From contig NC_080584.1 in NCBI RefSeq assembly GCF_029962835.1, positions 83,294,862 through 83,358,861 on the forward strand: DNA of 64,000 nucleotides, in the 5' to 3' direction. A program made the translations under genes and the position numbers. The notes beneath the pieces were generated by a model that was not told the DNA's origin, ran no database searches, and saw only the letters and a list, made by a program, of their open reading frames with translations. Origin of the DNA: Magnolia sinica (lineage: Eukaryota > Streptophyta > Magnoliopsida > Magnoliales > Magnoliaceae). How positions within the stretch are numbered: the stretch's first letter is position 1; the number at the start of each line of letters is the position of its first letter. Shown piece after piece: positions 34,885 to 46,285 of the stretch.

Positions 34885-35305
34885 GACCGTGGGGCCCACC
34901 TTGATATATATTCTGTATATCCACGCCGTCCATCCGTTTTTTCAGCTCAATTTAGGACATGAATGCCAAAAACAAAGTAGATCAAAATGTCAGGTGGACC
35001 ACACCAGATGAAACAGCGGGGAGTGAATGGAAACCCTAAAAAATCCCTTGTGGATCCTGCTGATATTTGTAATTTCCCTTAATTGAGGTCTGTGTGACAT
35101 TATCAACAGGTTGGATGGGAAATAAACACTACGGTGGGCCCTAGGAAGTTTTTAATGGTGTCTGTTCAATCAAAACTGTTTCCTATGGTGTGGTCGACCT
35201 GAGATTTGGATCTTCTTTATTTTGTGGGATATATAATAAAATGATCTGTAAAAATGGATGGATGGCTTGGATATACAACAAATATATCAATATAGGCCCC
35301 ACCGT
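34885..35305. mobile_element. Foldback MITE, GTGACNGTGGGGCC ends
   Basis: GTGACCGTGGGGCCCACCTT with TGATATAT at the left is mirrored by ATATATCAATATAGGCCCCA and CCGTCACGAC at the right. The inner arms GGTGGACCACACCAG and TGTGGTCGACCTGAG pair. Confidence 0.65.
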
Positions 35306-35324
35306 CACGACCTCACCAAAGTCG

Positions 35325-35405
35325 TGTTTTACATGCCCCACCGAATCCACTTTCCAGCCCGTCTTCGTACTTCAGCTGGACCGCAGCTTGAGGTTGTAAT
35401 ATTAC
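35325..35405 (-). other. Exon-like fragment after a splice acceptor
   Basis: On the - strand CTTTTATTCCAG is followed by about 70 bases open in two frames (one reads ILQPQAAVQLKYEDGLESGF) and then a donor-like CAT|GTAAAA. A diverged second copy lies at about 35,745-35,840, just before the first array unit. It lies downstream of the array's first-exon donors in the same strand, so it could be the ancestral second exon; the phases do not settle this. Confidence 0.3.
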
Positions 35406-35745
35406 TGGAATAAAAGGTTGACCCGACCCACTGTAAGTCTCGAGAGGTGCTTTTGAGAAGTTGAAATGACCTAAATGCCCTTACCTGTCTGTTTTTTCCA
35501 CACCCAGCTGGTAAAGAGTAGAATAGTGGGGCCCACCTGATGTACGTTGGACATTTGATGATTGGACCAAACGAAAAAATAGGACGCGGATTGACTGGAG
35601 ACACGGTTTGCCTGAAAGGTCCCATGGTCGGAAAATGTGGGGCCCACAAGGATGCTTACGACAAATCCACACCGTCCATCAGTTTCCCAAGACCGTTTTA
35701 GTATATGAGTTCAAAAATCAGGTAGATCCAAAACTTAGGCGGCCT
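35400..35745. repeat. Left copy of the direct repeat flanking the array
   Basis: The stretch with GGTTGACCCGACCCACTG, GAAATGACCTAAATGCCCTT, CACACCCAGCTGGT and GGACGCGGATTG recurs in the same order at 43,585-43,945, on the far side of the tandem array. Confidence 0.85.
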
Positions 35746-36104
35746 CACCAAAGTTGGTATTTAGATCGCCCCCACCGAATTCACTTTCCAGCCGGTCTTC
35801 GCTCTACAGCTCGACCGCAGCTTGAGGTTGTAATCTTACATGAAAGAGTCCAGGTCCTTTGTTTGCGTCCAAGCAAGCAAAATTGTGGTTGTTGCAATCT
35901 AATTGGACCATACTATTACACACTGCATTGCTGATTGCCACGGATCAATGATAATATAGGAAAGTAAGAAAGACATGCTTGACGCAAATAAAAGATCATT
36001 ACTGAAAAAAAAAGAAAAAGAAAAAAGAAAAAAAGAAAGAAGAGAGCTTCCGATTGGGCTAGGATTTATTAAAAAGGAAAAAAAGGAGAGAAATCCAGAC
36101 TTAC

Positions 36105-36470
36105 TTGGGTTTCAACGGTGCTCGATCAGCATTGGATTGAAAGCTACTTGCAGTTGCATGTGATTTCTCTATTTCTTCTCTGTTTTCTTCTTTCTCTTCC
36201 GCATTCTCTCCCGTTTCCTCTATGCTTTCTTCTTTCTCTTCTCCTTCTCTCCCGTCTTGAAACTAGAATCCTTCTCCTCCTCCTTCTTTTCCATCTTGAA
36301 ACTAGAATCCTTCTTCTCCTTCTCCCCCATTTTGAAACTAGAATCATTATCCTCTTCCTTATCCCCAATTCTGAAACTCGACTCGTTACGATCGAATTGA
36401 GCCGAGTTCTCAACTCGCTCTCCTACTTTCGGAAACACGAATCGTTTTACTCTCGACTCGAAACTCACTC
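36105..36470 (-). other. Array unit 1, first-exon-like frame
   Basis: The donor here reads CCAA|GTAAG. The frame contains MGEKEKKDSSFKMEKKEEEK but shifts before the donor, so it could not give the same product as its siblings. The TATA-like tract is at 36,544-36,552. Confidence 0.4.
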
Positions 36471-37127
36471 TACTTCTCCTTCTCCAAAAAACTCGAATCG
36501 TTTTTTTCTCGACTCGTTAAAAATCGTATTGAATTAGAAAGACTTTTAAATAGAACATCTCAAGTAAGTTACCATTTAAGCGGGAATACTCGTATGATTT
36601 TGAAACCTCCTTTCTTTCTAGACACGTGCCGATATTTTAAATATACTGTCTCAAGTTAGTTATTTTGAGCGGGAATATTCACACGCTAATCAATAGGTTG
36701 GTTTTGATCCAACCGTTGAGATAAATCTTGATTTTTATCTAACTGGTCCAAATTAATTATAATTATAGCTTTAATTTTTCGATTTTGAAACTTCCAGATA
36801 TTATCAGGAATTATGTGCACAAAACTAAGGCATATCAAATGCTAAAGTGGACCACACCCAATAATAAGCTTGGTTGCATTAAATGCATAATGCCTTAAAC
36901 GCTAAGAATCATCTGTGATGTGGTCCATTTCAGCGTTGAGTATTCCTAATATTTGCGTACATAGCTTAAAGTGATCAGAGAAAAGGGATAGACGGCATGG
37001 ATAAACAGATACATGAAGGTGGGCCCGCCCACGGAACTGCCCGTTCGGGGCTAGAGACGGGCAGGGTAGGACGCAACCCAGACCAGCTTTCGATTGGGCT
37101 TGTTTCAATTTTTTTTAAAAAGATTCT

Positions 37128-37287
37128 GAATCCTCTGTTTGCGTCAAAGCAGAAAAATTGTACGGTTGTTGTAATCTAATTGGACTGTATTATTACACAC
37201 TGTATTTAATACCGCATTGCTGAATGCCACAGACCAATGATGATACAGGAAAGCAGGAAAGTAATGCTTGACGTAAACAGAGGATCC
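37128..37287. mobile_element. GGATCCTCTGTTTG MITE, array copy
   Basis: The left end GAATCCTCTGTTTGCGTCAA is mirrored by TTGACGTAAACAGAGGATCC at the right, about 160 bp apart. The same element stands at 35,850, 38,363, 39,629, 40,811, 42,127, 43,417, 59,635 and 60,871, and inverted at 61,131-61,287. Because it sits at the same place in every unit, it inserted before the amplification. Confidence 0.8.
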
Positions 37288-37381
37288 TTACTCACACAAA
37301 AGAAAAGGAAAAAAAGGGAGAGAGCTTTCGAATGGGATAAGATCTATTAGAAAGAAAAAAGGGAGAGAAATTCGAACTTAC

Positions 37382-37611
37382 CTGGGTTTCAACAATACTC
37401 GATCAACACTAGATTGAAAGCTACTTGTAGTTGCAGGAGATCTCTCTATTTCCTCTCTTCTTTCTTCTTTCTTTTCCTCCTTCTCCCTCGTTTCCTCTCT
37501 GCTTTCTTCTTTCTCTTCCTCCTTCTCCCCCGTCTTGAAACTAGAATCCTTCTCCTCTTCATTCTCCCCCGTCTTGAAACTAGAATCATTCTCCTCTTCC
37601 TTATCCCCCAT
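37382..37611 (-). other. Array unit 2, best-preserved first-exon-like frame
   Basis: An ATG at 37,611 opens 76 codons that reach the donor CCCAG|GTAAGT at 37,382 in phase 2. The product begins MGDKEEENDSSFKTGE, repeats a 13-14-residue DSSFKTGEKEEEK motif, passes through a Glu/Arg/Lys-rich stretch and ends SSFQSSVDRVLLKP. It is highly charged and probably disordered or coiled. I do not recognise a family. A TATA-like tract lies at about 37,779-37,786, 170 bp upstream of the ATG. No downstream exon is proven. Confidence 0.45.
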
Positions 37612-38604
37612 TCTGAAATGACTCGTTAATATCGTATTGAGTCAAGTTCTTCACTCGCTCTCCTACTCTTGGAAGCACGAATCGTTCTACTTTCGACTCG
37701 AAACTTACTCTACTCCTCCAGAAAACTCAAATCGTTCTTTTCTCGACTCGTTAAAGATCGTATCGAGTCAGAAAGGCTTTTAAATAGACCATCTCAAGTT
37801 ACTTACCATTTAAGCGGAAATACTTGCACAATTTTAAAACCTCGTTTCTTTCTAGACACATGTCGAGATTTTAAATATACCGTCTCAAGTTAGTAATTTT
37901 GAGCGGGAATATTTGCACGCTAATCAGTAGGTTGGTTTTGATCCGACCGTTGAGATAAATCTTATTTTTATCTAACCGGTCCAGATTAATTATAATTATA
38001 GCGAGAATTTTTCGATTTTGAAACCTCCAGACATTATAGGGAATTATGTGCACAAAACTGAGGCAAATCCAACGCTAAAAGTGGACCACACCTAATAATA
38101 AGCTTGGTTGCATTAAATGCACAAAGCATTAAACGCCAAGAATCATCTGTGGTGTGGTCCATTTCAGCGTTTTGTATTCGTAATATTTGTGTACATAGCT
38201 TAAAATGATCAGAGAAAAGGGATGGATGGCATGGATAAACAGATACATGAAGGTGGGCCCGCCCACGGAATTGCCTGTTCGGGGTTAGAGACAGGTAGGG
38301 TAGGACGCAACCCAGACTAGCTTCCGATTGGGCTTGTATCAATTTTTTTTAAAAAAAAGTTTGAATCCTCTGTTTGCATCAAAGCAGAAAAATCGTGGTT
38401 TTTGCAATCTAATTGGACCATATTATTACACTCTGCATTTAATACTACATTACTGAATGCCACGGACCAATGATAATACAGGAAAGTAGGAAAGTCATGC
38501 TTGATGCAAACAAAGGATCATTACTCATAAAAAAAAAAGGAGGAAAGCTTCCAATTGGGCTAAGATCTATTAGAAAGAAAAAATGGAGAGAAATCCGGAC
38601 TTAC

Positions 38605-38840
38605 CTAGGTTTCAACAGTACTCGATCAGCACTGGATTGAAAGCTACTTGCAGTTGCAGGAGATCTCTCTATTTCCTCTCTGCTTTCTTCTTTCTCTTCC
38701 TCCTTCTCCCTCGTCTTGAAACTAGAATACTTTTCCTCCTCCTTCTCTCCCGTCTTGAAACTAGAATCCTTCTCCTCCTCCTTCTCCCCCGTCTTGAAAC
38801 TAGAATCCTTCTCCTCCTCCTTATCTCCAATTTTGAAACT
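38605..38840 (-). other. Array unit 3, first-exon-like frame lacking the ATG
   Basis: The unit keeps three DSSFKTGEKEEEK repeats and the donor CCTAG|GTAAGT, but the codon at the start position of its siblings reads ATT in place of ATG. The TATA-like tract is at about 39,006-39,013. Confidence 0.4.
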
Positions 38841-39869
38841 CGACTCGTTAAAATCGTATTAAGTTGAGTTCTCGACTCCCTCTCCTACTCTCGGAAACAT
38901 GAATTGTTCTACTTTCATCTCGAAACTCATTATACTCCTCATTCTCCCGAAAACTCGAATCGTTCTTTTCTCGACTCGTCAAGGTCATATTGAGTCAGAA
39001 AACCTTTTAAATAGACCATCTCAAGTTAGTTACCATTTAAGCGGGAATACTTACATGATTTTGAAACCTCATTTCTTTCTAGACACATGCCGAGATTTTA
39101 AATATACCATCTCAAGTTACTTATTTTGAGCGGGAATATTCGCACGCTGATCAGTAGGTTGGTTTTGATCCAACCGTCGAGATAAATCTTGATTTTTTTT
39201 ATCTAACCAGCCCAAATTAATTGTAATTATGGCAGGAATTTTTCGATTTTGAAACCTCCAGACATTATTGGGAATTATGTGCACAAAACTAAGGCAGATC
39301 CAATGCTAAAGTGGATCACACCTAATAATAAGCTTGGTTGCATTAAATGCACAAAGCATTAAACGCCAAGAATCATCTGTGGTGTGGTCCATTTTGGCGT
39401 TGAGTATTCGTAATATTTGTGTATATAGCTTAAAATGATTGGAGAAAAGGGATGGACGACATGGATAAACAGATACCTGAATGTGCCCCCCCCGAATTGC
39501 CCATTCGTGGCTAGAGATGGGCAGAGTAGGGCGCAATCGGCGTCTTCCACCTAGACCAACTACCGATTGAGCTTGTATCAATTAGAATTTAAAAAAGAAA
39601 AAAAAAAGAAAAAAGAAAAAAAAAGTACGAATCCTCTGTTTGCGTTAAAGCAGGAAAATTGTGGTTGTTGTAATCTAATTAGAACGTATTATTACACACT
39701 GCATTTAATATTGCATTGCTGACTGCCACGGACCAATGACGATAAAGGAAAGCAGGAAAGTCATGCTTGACCCAAACAGAGGATCCTTACTCCAAAAAAA
39801 AAAGGGAGAGAGCTTCCGATTGGACTAGGATCTATTAGAAAGAAAAAAGGGAGAGAAATCCGGGCTTAC

Positions 39870-40069
39870 CTGGGTTTCAACAGTACTCGATCAACATTGG
39901 ATTGAAAGCTACTTACAGTTGTAGGTGATCTCTCTATCTCGTCTCTGCTTTCTTCTTTCTCTTCCTCCTTCTCCCCCGTCTTCAAACTAGAATCCTTCTC
40001 CTCCTCCTCCTCCCCTATCTTGAAACTAGAATCCTTCTCCTCCTCCTTATCCCTCATTCTAAAACTCAA
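39870..40069 (-). other. Array unit 4, first-exon-like frame
   Basis: A frame from 40,069 reads MSFRMRDKEEEKDSSFKIGE and continues to the donor at 39,870 through SSFQSNVDRVLLKP, in the same phase as unit 2. It has fewer charged repeats than unit 2. TATA-like tract at about 40,226-40,233. Confidence 0.45.
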
Positions 40070-41049
40070 ATCGTCAAGATCGTATTAAGTCGAGTTCTTG
40101 ACTAGTTTTCCTACTCTCGAAAACATGAATCGTTCTACTTTCGACTCGAAACTCACTTTACTCCTCCAGAAAACATGAATCGTTATTTTCTCGACTTATT
40201 AAAGATCGTATTGAGTCAAAAAGGCTTTTAAATAGACCATCTCAAGTTAGTTACCATTTAAGCGGGAATACTCGCACGATTCTGAAACCTCCTTTCTTTC
40301 TAGACACGTGCTAAGATTTTAAATATACCGTCTCAAGTTAGTTATTTTGAGCGGGAATATTCGCGCGCTGATCAGTAGGTTGATTTTGATCCAACCGCCA
40401 AGATAAATCTTGATTTTTACCTAACCGGTCTAGATTAATTATAATTATGACGAGAATTTTCGATTTTCAAACCTCTAGACATTATCGGAAATTATGTGCA
40501 CAAAACTAAGGCAAATCCAATGCTAAAGTGGAACACACCCAATAATAAGCTTGGTTGCATTAAATGCACAAAGCATTAGTGGTCCATTTCGGCGTTGAGT
40601 ATTGCTAATATTTGTGTACATAACTTAAAATGATCGGAGAAAAGGTATGGACGGCATGGATAAACAGATACATGAAGGTGAGCCCGCCCACGGAATTGCC
40701 CGTTCGGGGCTAGAGACGGGCAGGGTAGGACGCAATCGGCATCGTCCACCCAGACTAGCTTTCGATTGGGCTTTTATCAATTGGAAATTTTTTTTTAAAA
40801 AAAGAAGTCTGGATCCTCTGTTTGCGTTAAAGCAAGAAAATCATGGCTATTGTAATCTGATTGGACCGTATTATTGCACACTGCATTTAATATTGTATTG
40901 TTGACTGCCACAGACCAATGACGATATAGGAAAGCAGGAAAGTCATGCTTGACGCAAACAGAGGATCCTTACTCATAAAAAAAGGCAGAGAGCTTCCAAT
41001 TGGGTTAGGATCTATTAGAAAGAAAAAAGGGAAAGAAAATCGGGCTTAC

Positions 41050-41478
41050 CTGGGATTCAACAGTACTCAATCAGCACTGGATTGAAAGCTACTTGCAGTT
41101 GCAGGAGATCTCTCTATTTCCTCTCTTCTTTCTTCTTTCTCTTCCTCCTTCTCCCCTGGTTCCTCTATGCTTTCTTCTTTCTCTTCCTCCTTCTCCCGCT
41201 GTTTCCTCTCTGCTTTCTTCTTTCTCTTCCTCCTTCTCCCCTGTCCTGAAACTAGAATCCTTCTCCTCCTCCTTCTCCCGTGTCTTGAAACTATAATCCT
41301 TCTCCCCCGTCTTCAAACATGAATCCTTCTCATCCTCCTTATCCCCCATTCTAAAACTCGACTCGTTAAGATCGTATTGAGTCAAGTTCTCGACTCGCTC
41401 TCCTACTTTCGGAAACACGAATCGTTCTACTTTCGACTCGAAACTCACTCTACTCCTTCTCCTGGAAACATGAATCAT
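41050..41478 (-). other. Array unit 5, first-exon-like frame
   Basis: A long - strand frame starts at 41,478 (MIHVSRRRSRVSFESKVERF) and includes MGDKEDEKDSC and DYSFKTREKEEEK, but ends at 41,089 in NREISCNCK, a different frame from that of units 2 and 4, before the donor at 41,050. The Glu/Arg-rich part is expanded. Confidence 0.4.
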
Positions 41479-42368
41479 TCTTTTCTTGACTCGTTAAAAA
41501 TCGTATTGAGTCAGAAAGTCTTTTAAATAGACCATCTCAAGTTAGTTACCATTTAAGCGGGAATACTTGCACGATTTAAAACCTCCTTTCTTTCTAGACA
41601 CATGTCGAGATTTTAAATATACCGTCTCAAGTTAGTTATTTTGAGTGGGAATATTCGCACGCTGATCAGTAGGTCGGTTTTGATCCAACCGTCAAGATAA
41701 ATCTTGAATTTTATTTAACTAGTCTAGATTAATTATAATTATGGCGGGAATTTTTCGATTTTGAAACCTCCAGACATTATCGGGAATTATGTGCACAAAA
41801 CTGAGGTAGATCCAACGTTAAAGTGGACCACACCCAATAATAAGCTTGGTTGCATTAAATGCACAAAGCATTAAATGCCAAGAATCATTTGTGGTGTGGT
41901 CCATTTCGGCGTTGAGTATTCATAATATTTGTGTACATAGCTTAAAATGATCAGAGAAAAGGGATGGACGACATGGATAAATAGAAACATGAAGGTGGGC
42001 CCACCCACGGAATTGCCCGTTCGGGGCTAGAGACGGATAGGGTAGGACGCAATCGGCATCCTCCAACCAGACCAGCTTCCGATTGGGCTTGTATCAATTA
42101 GAAATTATTTTTTTGAAAAAAAGTTTGGATCCTCCGTTTGTGTCAAAGCAGGAAAATCGTGGTTGTTGCAATCTAATTGGACCGTATTATTACACACTGC
42201 ATTTAATTAATACTGCATTACTAACTGCCACGGACCAATGACGATATAGGAAAGCAGGAAAGTCATGCTTAATGCAAACAGAGGATCCTTACTCACAAAA
42301 AAAGGAGAGAGCTTCCGAATAGGCTAGGATCTATTAGAAAGAAAAAAAGGAGAGAAATCCGAGCTTAC

Positions 42369-42649
42369 CTGGGACTCAACGGTACTCAATCAGCACTAGA
42401 TTGAAAGTTACCTGCAGTTGAAGGAAATGTCTATATTTCCTCTCTGCTTTCTTCTTTCTATTCCTCCTTCTCTTCCGTTTCCTCTCTGCTTTCTTCTTTC
42501 TCTTCCTCCTTCTCCCCCGTCCCGAAACTGGAATCCTTCTCCTCCTCATTCTCCCTCATCTTGAAACTTGAATCCTTCTCCTCCTCCTTCTCACCCGTCT
42601 TCAAAATAGAATCCTTCTCCTCCTCCTTATCCCCTATTCTAAAACTCAA
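42369..42649 (-). other. Array unit 6, first-exon-like frame
   Basis: The frame from 42,649 reads MSFRIGDKEEEKDSILKTGE and carries three charged repeats, but closes at 42,458 before the donor at 42,369. TATA-like tract at about 42,812-42,820. Confidence 0.4.
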
Positions 42650-43584
42650 CTCGTAAAGATCTTATTGAGTTAAGTTCTCGACTCACTCTCCTACTCTCGG
42701 AAACACAAATCGTTTTACTTTCGACTCAAAACTCACTCTAATCCTCATTCTCACAGAAATATGAATTGTTCTTTTCTCAACTTGTTAAAGATCGTATTAA
42801 GTCAGAAAGACTTTTAAATAGACCATCTCAAGTTAGTTACCATTTAAGCGGGAATACTCGCACGATTTTAAAGCCTCCTTTCTTTTTAGACATATCGAGA
42901 TTTTAAATATACCGTCTCAAGTTAGTTATTTTGAGTGGGAATATTCGCATGCTGATTAGTAGGTCGGTTTTGATCCAACCATCGAGATAAATCTTGAATT
43001 TTATCTAACCAGTCCAAAGTAATTATAATTATGATGGAAATTTTCTGATTTTGAAACCTCTAGACATTATCGGGAATTATGTGCACAAAACTGAGGCAGA
43101 TCCAACGCTAAAGTGGACCACACCCAATAATAAGCTCGGTTGCATTAAATGCACAAAGCATTAAACGCCAAGAATCATTTGTGGTGTGGTCCATTTCAGC
43201 ATTGAGTATTCATAATATTTGTGTACATAGCTTAAAATGATTAGAGAAAAGGGATGGACGGCATGGATAAACAGATACATGAAGGTGGGCCCGCCCACGA
43301 AACTGCCCGTTCGAGGCTAGAGACGGGGAGGGTAGGACGCAATTGGCGTCCTCCATGCAGACCAACTTCCGATTGGGCTTGTATCAATTAGAATTTTTTT
43401 TTAAAAAAAAGAGTCTGGATCCTCTGTTTGTATCAAAGCAGGAAAATCGTGGTTGTTGCAATCTAATTGGACCGTATTATTACACACTGCATTTAATACT
43501 GCATTGCTGATTGCTACGGACCAATGACGATATAGGAAAGCAGGTAAGTCATACTTGACGTAAATTGAGGTTCCTTACTTTACA

Positions 43585-43945
43585 GGAAAATAGGTTGACC
43601 CGACTCACTAAAAGTCTTGAGTGGTGCTTTTGAGAGGTTGAAATGACCTAAATGCCCTTACTTATCTTTTTTTTTTTTTGCCACACCCAGCTGGTGAAGT
43701 GTAGAATAGTGGGGCCCACCTGATGTGTGTTTGACATTTGATGATTGGACCAAACAAAAAAGAGGACGCGGATTGCCTGGAGACATGGCTTGCCTATGTC
43801 CCCTTGCTGCACCAAAGGTTTTGTGGTCGGAAGATGTGGGGCCCACAAGGATGCCTATGACAAATCCACACCGTCCATCCATTTCCTAAGACCATTCTAT
43901 TATAGGAGTCTAAAAATTAGGTAGGTCTAAAACTTAGGTGGGCCA
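43585..43945. repeat. Right copy of the direct repeat flanking the array
   Basis: Matches 35,400-35,745 in order and direction (GGTTGACCCGACTCACTA, GAAATGACCTAAATGCCCTT, CACACCCAGCTGGTGAAG). The right part is itself the start of a foldback copy. Confidence 0.85.
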
Positions 43946-45170
43946 CACCATACGAAACAGGGAGATTGAATGCTCACCATTGGAAACTGTGGGAGCCATA
44001 AAAGTTTTGTATACCGATGATATTTGTAACTACAATTAGAGGTAGGCATCGAGTCGAGTCGGACAGGATTTTTTCAAGTACCTAACTTGAACTCGATCCG
44101 ATCCGAGACCGAGTCCAGTAGGGCTGACTCGATCCAATCCGATTTCTTGCTGGCCTGACCTGAACCGAGTTCGACTCAGTTAGGAAACCAAGTCAGATTG
44201 AGTTGGGTATGATTTAAATCGAGTCTTCTGTTTTATTTTATTTTATTGAAATTTTTAAAAAAATGAAAAAAATTTAAAAAAATTGTAAAAGAAAAAGAAA
44301 TTAAGGATAACTTTCTTAAGTTATTAAATAACTAATTTTACATATATTTAAAATATATTTGAGAGAAATAAAATCAATTAAAAGCAATTAAAATATATAT
44401 GCATATATTCAATTAAATAACAAGTGCTTGAATCTTTATTTTTCAACATCCAAGAGAGAGAATGTAGGGGAGAGAGAGAGGGAGACCGGCCTGGAGTCGG
44501 ATCAAGATGGGTTGATATACAAGAAGCACGATCGAGCTCGAAAATACACAGAAAAATAAATAATAAAAAAATAAATGGAACCTACCTGATGAATGGAGGA
44601 GGATAAACGGTGAAGATGGGTTGTTGGGCTGCTGAGTGGCCTGGATTCGGATCAAGATTGGTGCAGCGCTAGGTACGGTTAGGGATTTAGGGTTTGGGTA
44701 GAAACGAAGGTTTTTTTTTTTTTTTTTTTAAAGTAAAAAGATACTTTATAGTACTAGAATCTGGATTAGATCGGATCGGATTCCAGATCAAATTGGATCT
44801 GATCGGATTGGCTACTGACCCGAACTCGACTCGTTTTGTGGTCGGATCTGAGTGGATCTACTTGATCCGACCCGACCCTAGCTTTCGGTTCAAGTTGAAT
44901 CAGATCCGACTAGTTTGATCGAGTTGGATCCGACGAGTCGGGTCAGATCCTGCCCACCTCAAACTACGTTTTATCTGATTGGTAATGACCTTATGAACAT
45001 CATCATGGTATGCTTTAGAAAGGTTTCAACGGTGGACATTTCTGTTCTAATTGCTCTGCGTGGCTTTGGCCACTTGGGTTTTGATTCTGCTTGATTTTTG
45101 GAATTCTGTCATACTGTGGTCTTGCCAAATTGAAGAATGAAGTGGATTTGTCTATAGTTTAGGACCACCG
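43705..45170. repeat. Foldback MITE copy split by a TIR element
   Basis: The left half (GTGGGGCCCACAAGGATG, CACACCGTCCATCCATTTCC) reaches TATTTGTAACTAC, where the element 44,038-44,961 intervenes; the right half resumes with GGTAATGACCTTATGAACAT and continues to about 45,170. Confidence 0.65.
44038..44961. mobile_element. TIR element with GAGGTRGGCA ends
   Basis: Left AGAGGTAGGCATCGAGTCGA, right TCGGGTCAGATCCTGCCCAC followed by CTC, inverted at their tips. Flanks AACTACAATT and AACTACGTTT agree at eight of ten bases. The inside is rich in GATCCGA and GAGTCGG phrases plus a long T tract. It looks like a cousin of the AGGGGTGTACA family, with a similar 10-bp target duplication. Confidence 0.65.
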
Positions 45171-45192
45171 GAACCCAAGGGCACAAGTAAGT

Positions 45193-45810
45193 AAAGTTGT
45201 ACATGAGTCGATCCGAGTCGAGCTTGGCATAGCTCAGCTCAGTTCTAGCTCAGCTCAGTTCGGCCAATAGCAAACCCCAGCTCGAACTCGGCTTGGCTTA
45301 GTCTTCGAGACTATTTTGCAAGCTCGGCTCTGTTCAATCAGCAGCTCGAGCCGAGTTTGAGCCCATACGGAATTTTATCAAACACCTGGAACGCATCTTA
45401 AATTTCTCATTGAATGAAAAACAGTAACGTCATTTCACACGTATTTCATCAAACACTCGGCATGCAGCAACAAAATCAAACAAAATCAAACACCCAACAA
45501 GTAGCATTAAAAGAAAACACCTAGCAAAGTAGCATTAAAATCAAACACCCAGCATATCCATTCTTTCCTTGCCAACACTTCGTTGAGTCATTTCATCAAA
45601 CACTTGGTGAGCAACATCCATATCAAAATAATTGAGTTACCAATCTAATTTGACTCAAGTCAGTTCGATCCAAGTCGAGTTGAGCTCGAGCAAACTCGAA
45701 CTCGGCTCAAAATTTTTTCAAGCCCCAAAAACCAACTCAACTCGGTCTGAATCTAACTTCAAGTTGAATTGAGCGAGCTAACCGAGCTAACTTGACTTGT
45801 GTACAACTCT
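45193..45810. mobile_element. TIR element with perfect 10-bp target duplication
   Basis: Ends AAAGTTGTACATGAGTCG and TTGACTTGTGTACAACTCT are inverted. The direct repeat ACAAGTAAGT stands at 45,183-45,192 and 45,811-45,820. The 618-bp body contains CAGCTCGGC/GAGCTCG phrases and an A-rich middle (CAAACACCCAACAAGTAGC repeated). No transposase is encoded. Confidence 0.85.
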
Positions 45811-45849
45811 ACAAGTAAGTCAGGTCCATTGTAGGGAGACTGAGACGGG

Positions 45850-46285
45850 ACTATGTGGGGGCTATCGTAACGTGTGTTTGATAGAGCATGATGGGAAAAA
45901 TGAAGCTGATCCAAAGCTTAAGTGTACCATACCACATGACCCGTAACGTATGTATTTCATAGATCATGATGCTAACAATGAAGTAGATTCAAAGCTCAAG
46001 TGGACCACCTCACATGAAAGTCACGATTAAATGCATACCATTGAAAACTTCCGGGAGTCACAAGAAAGTTTTGGGTCTTTGTAATCTTATAAACATGTTA
46101 AATGGCAAATAAACATCATGGTGGGCCCTACAAAGGTTACAATGGTGGGTGTCATTATCTCTGTTCTCTCCTATGGTGTGGTCCACTTAAGCTTTGGATA
46201 TGATTCAATTTTTGGCTCATGACTTAAAATAATTTAGCAAAACTAATGGAAGGTGTGGATAAAACACATCACAGTTGACTATATA
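45850..46285. repeat. Foldback MITE remnant
   Basis: AAGTGGACCACCTCACATGA and TGTGGTCCACTTAAG pair as inner arms, with AACATGTTAAATGGC and CATGGTGGGCCCTAC between. The outer ends are decayed. Confidence 0.55.

Larger units (their letters stand above)
35850..43575 (-). repeat. Tandem array of six ~1.25-kb promoter/first-exon units
   Basis: Units begin (by the MITE edge) at 35,850, 37,128, 38,363, 39,629, 40,811 and 42,127, with a last MITE at 43,417. Spacings are 1,182-1,316 bp. Read on the - strand each holds a foldback-type stretch with GGTGTGGTCCAC and GGGCCCACC, a TATA-like TATTTAAAAG, a leader with repeated GACTCG, a Lys/Glu-rich frame, a donor AG|GTAAG, and a 160-bp MITE in the following intron-like part. 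Copies differ by many substitutions and length changes, so the array is not young. Confidence 0.9.

Noticed and set aside
36118-36537. Leu/Ser-rich + strand frames in the array (LLLLLPRLETRILLLL type)
   Set aside because: They are the reverse side of the GAG/AAG-rich charged frame. Only the - strand frame has a start, donor and TATA-like tract in consistent order.
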